Shown here: positions 23,951-28,032 of the stretch, one piece after another | Layout: every line of letters starts with the position of its first letter | How positions within the stretch are numbered: position 1 is the first letter of the stretch | Source: JAFHCF01 sp048497495 | Lineage (GTDB): Bacteria > Pseudomonadota > Alphaproteobacteria > Rhizobiales > Ancalomicrobiaceae | Assembly (NCBI GenBank): GCA_048497495.1 | Contig: JAFHCF010000171.1 | Span: 1 to 28,032, forward strand | Length of the DNA stretch: 28,032 nt | Direction of reading: 5' to 3' | Position numbers and translations under genes: made by a program | The notes under the pieces: model-generated | Told to the model about the DNA's origin: nothing | The model's input: only the letters and a program-made list of their open reading frames with translations | Database searches by the model: none

Positions 23951-24499
23951 ATGCAGGTCACGACACACGACGCCGCGACACGGCGATGCAGTGGCGGGCG
24001 ACGCCACCGGGGACGCGACGGGCGCGGGCACGGCGCCTGCGGCCAGGCCTTCGTGGCCAAGGGCCTGCAGCCCCTGAGCGAGGAGGCCCATCGGGCGGTG
24101 CTCGAGGCGCTCGACGACGAATATCGCGCCTTCGCGCTCTACGGCGCGATCCTCGAGCGCTTTCCCGGCGCCCTGCCCTTCGCCCACATCGTCGAGGCGG
24201 AAGCGCGCCACGCCGCCTTCCTCGCCTCGGTGCTGCGCGACCACGGACGCGAGGTGCCGGCCAATCCGCACATCGGTTCGCCGGAGATGCGCGAGGCCGT
24301 GCCGGACTCGATCGCCAAGGCCTGCGCCATCGCGGTGGAGGCGGAGATCGACAACGCCGCGCTCTATACCGACCGGCTGATGCCGATGGTCGCCGACCAT
24401 CCCGACATCGTCGACGTCTTCACCCGGTTGATGGAGGCCTCGCGCGATCGCCATCTGCCGGCCTTCCGGCGGTGGACGGCGGAACCGTCGAAAGCCTGA
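23951..24499 (+). CDS. ferritin-like four-helix protein (DUF2202/rubrerythrin-like)
   Basis: Predicted diiron four-helix-bundle protein of 182 residues, possibly for iron handling or oxidant protection. Candidate iron ligands fall in four helices: Glu57 (DDEYRAFALY), Glu84-x2-His87 (EAEARHAAF), Glu130/Glu132 with Asn135 (VEAEIDNAALY) and Glu162-x5-His168 (MEASRDRHLPAF). This resembles the DUF2202 domain, a recognition made by eye. The first 35 residues are a basic, Gly/Arg/His-rich stretch with two cysteines, not a clean signal peptide. GGAG precedes the ATG by six bases. It is divergent from the second Rrf2 regulator and precedes cydA by 323 bases, suggesting a shared respiratory or nitrosative stress theme. 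Confidence 0.7.
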   Translation: MQVTTHDAATRRCSGGRRHRGRDGRGHGACGQAFVAKGLQPLSEEAHRAVLEALDDEYRAFALYGAILERFPGALPFAHIVEAEARHAAFLASVLRDHGREVPANPHIGSPEMREAVPDSIAKACAIAVEAEIDNAALYTDRLMPMVADHPDIVDVFTRLMEASRDRHLPAFRRWTAEPSKA

Positions 24500-24822
24500 C
24501 GATCGCACCCTCGAGGACCCGTGTCGCCACGGTCTCCGAGGGCCCTTCCCCCGGGGTCGACGGCCGGATCCCGGCCTGCGACGAAACGCCACCCGCTTCG
24601 CCGGCACCGGCCACGAGCCCCGCAAAAGGGCCAGAATTCCGACTGATCCGAGCGCCGATCGATGCGTTTCATCGGGCGATCCGCCGGCGGGTCCGGCACC
24701 GTGAGGCGATTTCGGTTCTTCGGGTCATTCCTTTATCAAAAATGTATGTTTATTCTTATATTCGAAATCGATGTTTGAGGCCGGCACCCTCGGCCGGTCC
24801 CTGAGAGAGGACGTCGACCACC
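24500..24822. other. 323-base non-coding region upstream of cydA
   Basis: The 5' part holds the terminator hairpin at 24508-24542. The 3' part, about 24715-24770, is AT-rich and probably contains the cydABX promoter. It includes GTTTATTCT (24748-24756), also found at 23767-23775 upstream of the ferritin-like gene, and TTCGAA. No textbook FNR box (TTGAT-N4-ATCAA) is present. No small ORF is convincing. Confidence 0.5.
24508..24542 (+). terminator. hairpin after the ferritin-like gene
   Basis: CCCTCG (24508-24513) pairs with CGAGGG (24537-24542), and an inner stem closes to GTG-tcgc-CAC, with small bulges between. It begins nine bases after the stop codon. The T-run is weak (CCCTTCCCC), so termination is likely but not certain. 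Confidence 0.5.
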
Positions 24823-26397
24823 ATGATCGATCCGACCTTCGTCGAGCTTTCGCGTTGGCAATTCGCCGCGACGGCGCTCTACCACTTCCTGTTCGTGCCA
24901 CTCACTCTCGGCATCTCCTGGCTCCTGGTCATCATGGAGACCGTCTACGTCATGACGGGCAAGGAGATCTACAAGGACATGACCCGCTTCTGGGGCAAGT
25001 TGTTCGGTATCAACTTCGCTCTCGGCGTCACCACCGGCCTGACGATGGAGTTCGAGTTCGGGACCAACTGGTCCTACTACTCGCACTACGTCGGCGACGT
25101 GTTCGGCGCCCCGCTGGCGATCGAGGGCCTGATGGCCTTCTTCCTGGAGAGCACCTTCATCGGTCTGTTCTTCCTGGGCTGGGACAAGCTGTCGAAGCGC
25201 AAGCATCTGGCGGTGACCTTCTTCACCGCGATCGGCTCGAACCTCTCGGCGCTGTGGATCCTGGTCGCCAACGGCTGGATGCAGAACCCGATCGGCTCGG
25301 TGTTCTCGCCCGAGACGATGCGCATGGAGATGCAGTCCTTCTCGGAGGTGTTCTTCAACCCGGTGGCGCAGGTGAAGTTCGTCCACACCGTCGCCGCCGG
25401 CTACGTCACCGGCGCGGTGTTCGTGATGGCGATCTCCGCCTGGTACATCCTCAAGGGCCGCGACCTCGCCTTCGCCCGCCGGTCCTTCGCGGTCGCGGTC
25501 GGCTTCGGCCTCGCCGCCTCGCTGTCGGTGATCGTGCTCGGCGACGAGAGCGGCTACGAGCTCGGCGACGTCCAGAAGGTCAAGCTCGCGGCGATCGAGG
25601 GGGAATGGAAGACCGAGCCCGCCCCGGCCTCCTTCACTCTGGTCGGCTGGCCCGACCAGGAGAGCCGGGAGACGCTCGGCGCCGTCAGACTGCCGTGGGC
25701 GCTGGGCCTGATCGCGACGCGGTCGCTCGACAAGCCGGTGATCGGGCTCGAGGACCTGACGATACAGCACGAGGCGCGCATCCGCTCCGGCCAGATCGCC
25801 TATGGGGCGCTCACCAAGATCCGCGCCGGCGACAAGTCGCCGGAGATCCGGGCGGTCTTCGACGCCCATGCCGCCGACATCGGCTACGGGTTGCTCCTGA
25901 AGCAGTTCGTCGAGGATCCGACCAAGGCGAGCGAAGCCGACATCAAGGCGGCGGCGGCCTCGACCATTCCGACGGTATGGCCGCTGTTCTGGGCGTTCCG
26001 CATCATGGTCGCCCTCGGCTTCATGATGCTCTTCGTCTTCGCCGCCGGCTTCTGGCTCAACGCGACGAAGCGGCTCGAACAGAACCGTTGGCTGCTGTGG
26101 TCGGCGGTCGTGATGTTGCCGGCGCCGTGGATCGCCTGCGAGCTCGGCTGGTTCGTCGCCGAATTCGGACGTCAGCCCTGGGCGATCGGCGAGGTGCTGC
26201 CGACGTTCCTGGCGACATCGAGCCTGACCATCGGCGACCTGATCTTCTCGCTCGCCGGCTTCCTCGGCTTCTACACCCTGCTGCTGGTGATCGAGATGTA
26301 CCTGATGGTCAAATTCGCCCGCCTCGGCCCCAGTTCGCTGGGTACCGGCCGGTATCACTTCGAGCGCGGCGCTCTCGCCGCCATCCCCGCCGAATGA
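24823..26397 (+). CDS. cydA: cytochrome bd ubiquinol oxidase subunit I
   Basis: Haem-bearing subunit of the high-affinity quinol oxidase that reduces oxygen to water. The 524-residue membrane protein is the same size as E. coli CydA and has a long quinol loop of the L type, including AAIEGEWKTEPAPASFTLVGWPD. Conserved residues are His21 (LYHFLFVPLTLG), Glu101 and Glu109 (EGLMAFFLESTF) and His188 (FVHTVAAGY). The axial Met is in FWAFRIMVALGF. The numbering is offset by two from E. coli His19, Glu99, Glu107 and His186. GAGAGAGGA lies about 12 bases before the ATG. cydB starts 19 bases after the stop. No cydCD genes are in the window. Confidence 0.97.
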   Translation: MIDPTFVELSRWQFAATALYHFLFVPLTLGISWLLVIMETVYVMTGKEIYKDMTRFWGKLFGINFALGVTTGLTMEFEFGTNWSYYSHYVGDVFGAPLAIEGLMAFFLESTFIGLFFLGWDKLSKRKHLAVTFFTAIGSNLSALWILVANGWMQNPIGSVFSPETMRMEMQSFSEVFFNPVAQVKFVHTVAAGYVTGAVFVMAISAWYILKGRDLAFARRSFAVAVGFGLAASLSVIVLGDESGYELGDVQKVKLAAIEGEWKTEPAPASFTLVGWPDQESRETLGAVRLPWALGLIATRSLDKPVIGLEDLTIQHEARIRSGQIAYGALTKIRAGDKSPEIRAVFDAHAADIGYGLLLKQFVEDPTKASEADIKAAAASTIPTVWPLFWAFRIMVALGFMMLFVFAAGFWLNATKRLEQNRWLLWSAVVMLPAPWIACELGWFVAEFGRQPWAIGEVLPTFLATSSLTIGDLIFSLAGFLGFYTLLLVIEMYLMVKFARLGPSSLGTGRYHFERGALAAIPAE

Positions 26398-26416
26398 CGC
26401 GCACGAGGACCGAGAC

Positions 26417-27568
26417 ATGCTCGACTATGAGACACTGAAACTGGTCTGGTGGATCCTCGTCGGCGCGCTGCTGATCGGCTTCGCCATCACCGACGGCATG
26501 GACATGGGCGTCGGCACGCTCCTGCCCTTCGTCGGCCGCTCCGATACCGAACGGCGCATCGCCATCAACACGGTCGGCCCGCACTGGGACGGCAACCAGG
26601 TGTGGTTCATCACCGCCGGCGGCGCCATCTTCGCCGCTTGGCCGGCGGTCTACGCCGCCGCCTTCTCGGGCTTCTACATGGCGATGCTGCTGGTGCTCTT
26701 CGCCCTGTTCTTCCGACCCGTCGGCTTCGACTATCGCTCCAAGATCGACAATCCGACCTGGCGGAACGCCTGGGACTGGGGTCTGTTCGCCGGCGGCACG
26801 ATTCCCGCGCTGATCTTCGGCGTCGCCTTCGGCAACCTGCTGCAGGGCGTGCCGTTCCGGCTCGACGAACTGCTGCGCGCCCACTACCAGGGCTCGTTGC
26901 TGACGGCGCTCCTGCCGCTGCTCAACCCCTTCGCGCTGCTCGCCGGGGTGATCAGCCTCACCATGCTCACGGTGCACGGCGGAACCTGGCTGCAACTGCG
27001 CGCCTCCGGCGCGGTGGCGACGCGAGCCCGCACCTTCGTGACGATCCTCGCGCCGGTGATCACCGTCGCCTTCGCGCTGGCCGGGATCTGGCTGTGGCTC
27101 GGCATCGACGGCTACCGGATCGTCTCCGAGCCGGCGCACGGGTCCTTGCCCAATCCGCTCGCCAAGGAGGTGGTGCGGGCCTCCGGCGCCTGGCTCGACA
27201 TCTACACGACACTGCCGGCGGCGATGATCGCGCCCGCCGTCGGCCTCGTCGGACCGCTCCTGACGGCGCTCCTGGCGCGGGCCGAACGGCCGGCCTGGGC
27301 CTTCGTCACCAGCGCGCTCGGCATGGTCGGGATCATCGGCACGGCGGGGCTCTCGATGTTCCCCTTCGTGATGCCGTCGAGCCTCGATCCGAAGTCGAGC
27401 CTGACGATCTGGGACGCCGCCTCGAGCCACCTCACCCTGATGGTGATGTTCTGGGCCGTCGTGATCTTCCTGCCCATCGTCCTCGGCTACACGGTGTGGT
27501 GCTACGCCAACATGTGGGGACGGGTCACGGCCGACGAGATCGAAGCCCGCGCTCATTCCGCCTACTGA
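26417..27568 (+). CDS. cydB: cytochrome bd ubiquinol oxidase subunit II
   Basis: Second large subunit of the bd oxidase, structurally like CydA but without haem. The 383-residue protein has about eight to nine membrane helices. It begins LDYETLKLVWWILVGALLIGFAITDGMDMGVG, with the conserved acidic DGMDMG, and contains INTVGPHWDGNQVWFITAGGAIFAAWP (shown in part). The C terminus keeps LGYTVWCYANMWGRVTADEI. It is followed at 13 bases by cydX, so cydA-cydB-cydX form one operon. Confidence 0.97.
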   Translation: MLDYETLKLVWWILVGALLIGFAITDGMDMGVGTLLPFVGRSDTERRIAINTVGPHWDGNQVWFITAGGAIFAAWPAVYAAAFSGFYMAMLLVLFALFFRPVGFDYRSKIDNPTWRNAWDWGLFAGGTIPALIFGVAFGNLLQGVPFRLDELLRAHYQGSLLTALLPLLNPFALLAGVISLTMLTVHGGTWLQLRASGAVATRARTFVTILAPVITVAFALAGIWLWLGIDGYRIVSEPAHGSLPNPLAKEVVRASGAWLDIYTTLPAAMIAPAVGLVGPLLTALLARAERPAWAFVTSALGMVGIIGTAGLSMFPFVMPSSLDPKSSLTIWDAASSHLTLMVMFWAVVIFLPIVLGYTVWCYANMWGRVTADEIEARAHSAY

Positions 27569-27581
27569 GAGGAACGCCCCG

Positions 27582-27704
27582 ATGTGGTATTTCGCCTGGA
27601 TCCTCGGTGTCACCGCCGCAGCCGCGATCGCAGTCATCAACGTGATGTGGTACGAATTCCAGGACGGCCTCGACGACAAGGCCCCCCCGGCGACGCCGAA
27701 GTGA
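27582..27704 (+). CDS. cydX: cytochrome bd small subunit CydX (YbgT family)
   Basis: A 40-residue single-helix protein that stabilises the bd oxidase. It starts MWYFAWILGV and continues through a hydrophobic helix to VMWYEFQDGLDD, ending in a short charged tail. The MWYFAWILG start is diagnostic of the CydX/YbgT family. GAGAGGAAC lies just before the ATG, and the gene follows cydB by 13 bases. It is too short for normal ORF thresholds and easily missed. Confidence 0.93.
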   Translation: MWYFAWILGVTAAAAIAVINVMWYEFQDGLDDKAPPATPK

Positions 27705-27709
27705 TCGGA

Positions 27710-27774
27710 TCTAGTGCACGGATTCAGTCGGAAGATTCACCTCGAGGCTTCGGCGTGCACTAGATTCTTTTATT
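27710..27774 (+). terminator. palindrome plus T-rich run after cydX
   Basis: TCTAGTGCAC (27710-27719) and GTGCACTAGA (27755-27764) form a perfect 10-bp stem, enclosing 35 bases that can fold further. TTCTTTTATT follows at once. It starts five bases after the cydX stop and is the likely end of cydABX transcription. The same GTGCACTAGA recurs at 27833-27842. Confidence 0.55.
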
Positions 27775-27789
27775 GGTGCAGCAGCTTAT

Positions 27790-27828
27790 CCAATCGGATG
27801 CGGCCTTCGGCCTGTAGCATCCGATTGG
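27790..27828. repeat. perfect 12-bp inverted repeat in the palindromic repeat tract
   Basis: CCAATCGGATGC (27790-27801) and GCATCCGATTGG (27817-27828) are perfect inverted copies around GGCC-TTC-GGCC, with GTGCACTAGA just beyond. Together with the palindrome at 27710 and a related CGGATTGCATCCG near 27908, they make the 328-base gene-free end of the window a cluster of REP-like palindromes. No coding region is convincing here. Confidence 0.6.
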
Positions 27829-28005
27829 GCCGGTGCACTAGAACGGGGGCGATCGGACGAGACCGGCGTGGATCGCCATCGCCGACCGCCCCCGGCGCGA
27901 CTTCCGATCGGATTGCATCCGTTCGAAAATCGCTCTAGTTCCTAGGTCGCGCGAATTCTCTTCGACCGGACCCGAGCGGTCCTGTCGGAACGTGCTCCAG
28001 AGGCC

Positions 28006-28032
28006 GACGAGGACCGTGCCACGGTCCTCGTC
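28006..28032. terminator. perfect hairpin at the window's right edge
   Basis: GACGAGGACCGTG (28006-28018) and CACGGTCCTCGTC (28020-28032) are exact reverse complements separated by one base. The strong stem suggests an intrinsic terminator for a gene beyond the window, or a second terminator for cydABX. The following bases, which would show a T-run, are outside the window. Confidence 0.5.

Noticed and set aside
1..28032. tRNA or rRNA genes, or phage and conjugative genes
   Set aside because: No cloverleaf-like sequence, rRNA signature, integrase or structural phage gene was recognised on either strand.

Overview
The window is about 28 kb of GC-rich chromosomal DNA from a heterotrophic alphaproteobacterium, most likely of the order Hyphomicrobiales. 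The indications are a five-step HutF/HutG-type histidine pathway, a TRAP uronate locus, Rrf2 regulators with RirA/NsrR-type cysteine spacing, a cydABX oxidase and GC-rich palindromic intergenic repeats. The genus cannot be fixed from the sequence alone. Every functional call comes from reading motifs; no database search was run.

Layout. (1) 102-3840: a sugar-acid locus on the + strand, with TRAP permeases dctQ-dctM, a FadR-type GntR regulator and mannonate dehydratase uxuA. uxuA carries an in-frame TAG exactly where the family has Trp. (2) 3821-21477: an enlarged histidine-utilization (hut) locus. A FAD-linked D-2-hydroxyacid dehydrogenase (-) diverges from hutC (+). A minus-strand series runs hutF, HisJ/HisQM/HisP-like ABC transporter, PhyH-type dioxygenase, Rieske oxygenase. 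A plus-strand series runs hutI-hutH-hutG-hutU-CoA transferase-acyl-CoA dehydrogenase-hutD. Three 10-bp sites (5295, 11252, 12753) fit the HutC-subfamily operator GT(A/C)TA(G/T)AC fully or with one mismatch, and lie in the three control regions. (3) 21488-22549: an agmatinase-type ureohydrolase. (4) 22839-24499: two Rrf2 Fe-S regulators tail to tail, and a ferritin-like protein. (5) 24823-27704: cytochrome bd genes cydA, cydB and the 40-residue cydX. The window ends in palindromic, repeat-rich non-coding DNA.

How the genes may work together. The core route is histidine to urocanate (HutH), imidazolonepropionate (HutU), formimidoylglutamate (HutI), formylglutamate (HutF), then glutamate plus formate (HutG). 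The extra genes look like peripheral feeders. The family III CoA transferase and acyl-CoA dehydrogenase, translationally coupled to hutU, could oxidise imidazole propionate to urocanate through CoA thioesters in a self-renewing cycle. The D-2-hydroxyacid dehydrogenase could feed imidazolyl-lactate. The Rieske and PhyH oxygenases could demethylate or hydroxylate a modified histidine brought in by the ABC transporter. I therefore propose a HutC-controlled 'imidazole-compound funnel' as the most interesting system here. The substrates are inference; the operon structure and operator sites are visible in the sequence.
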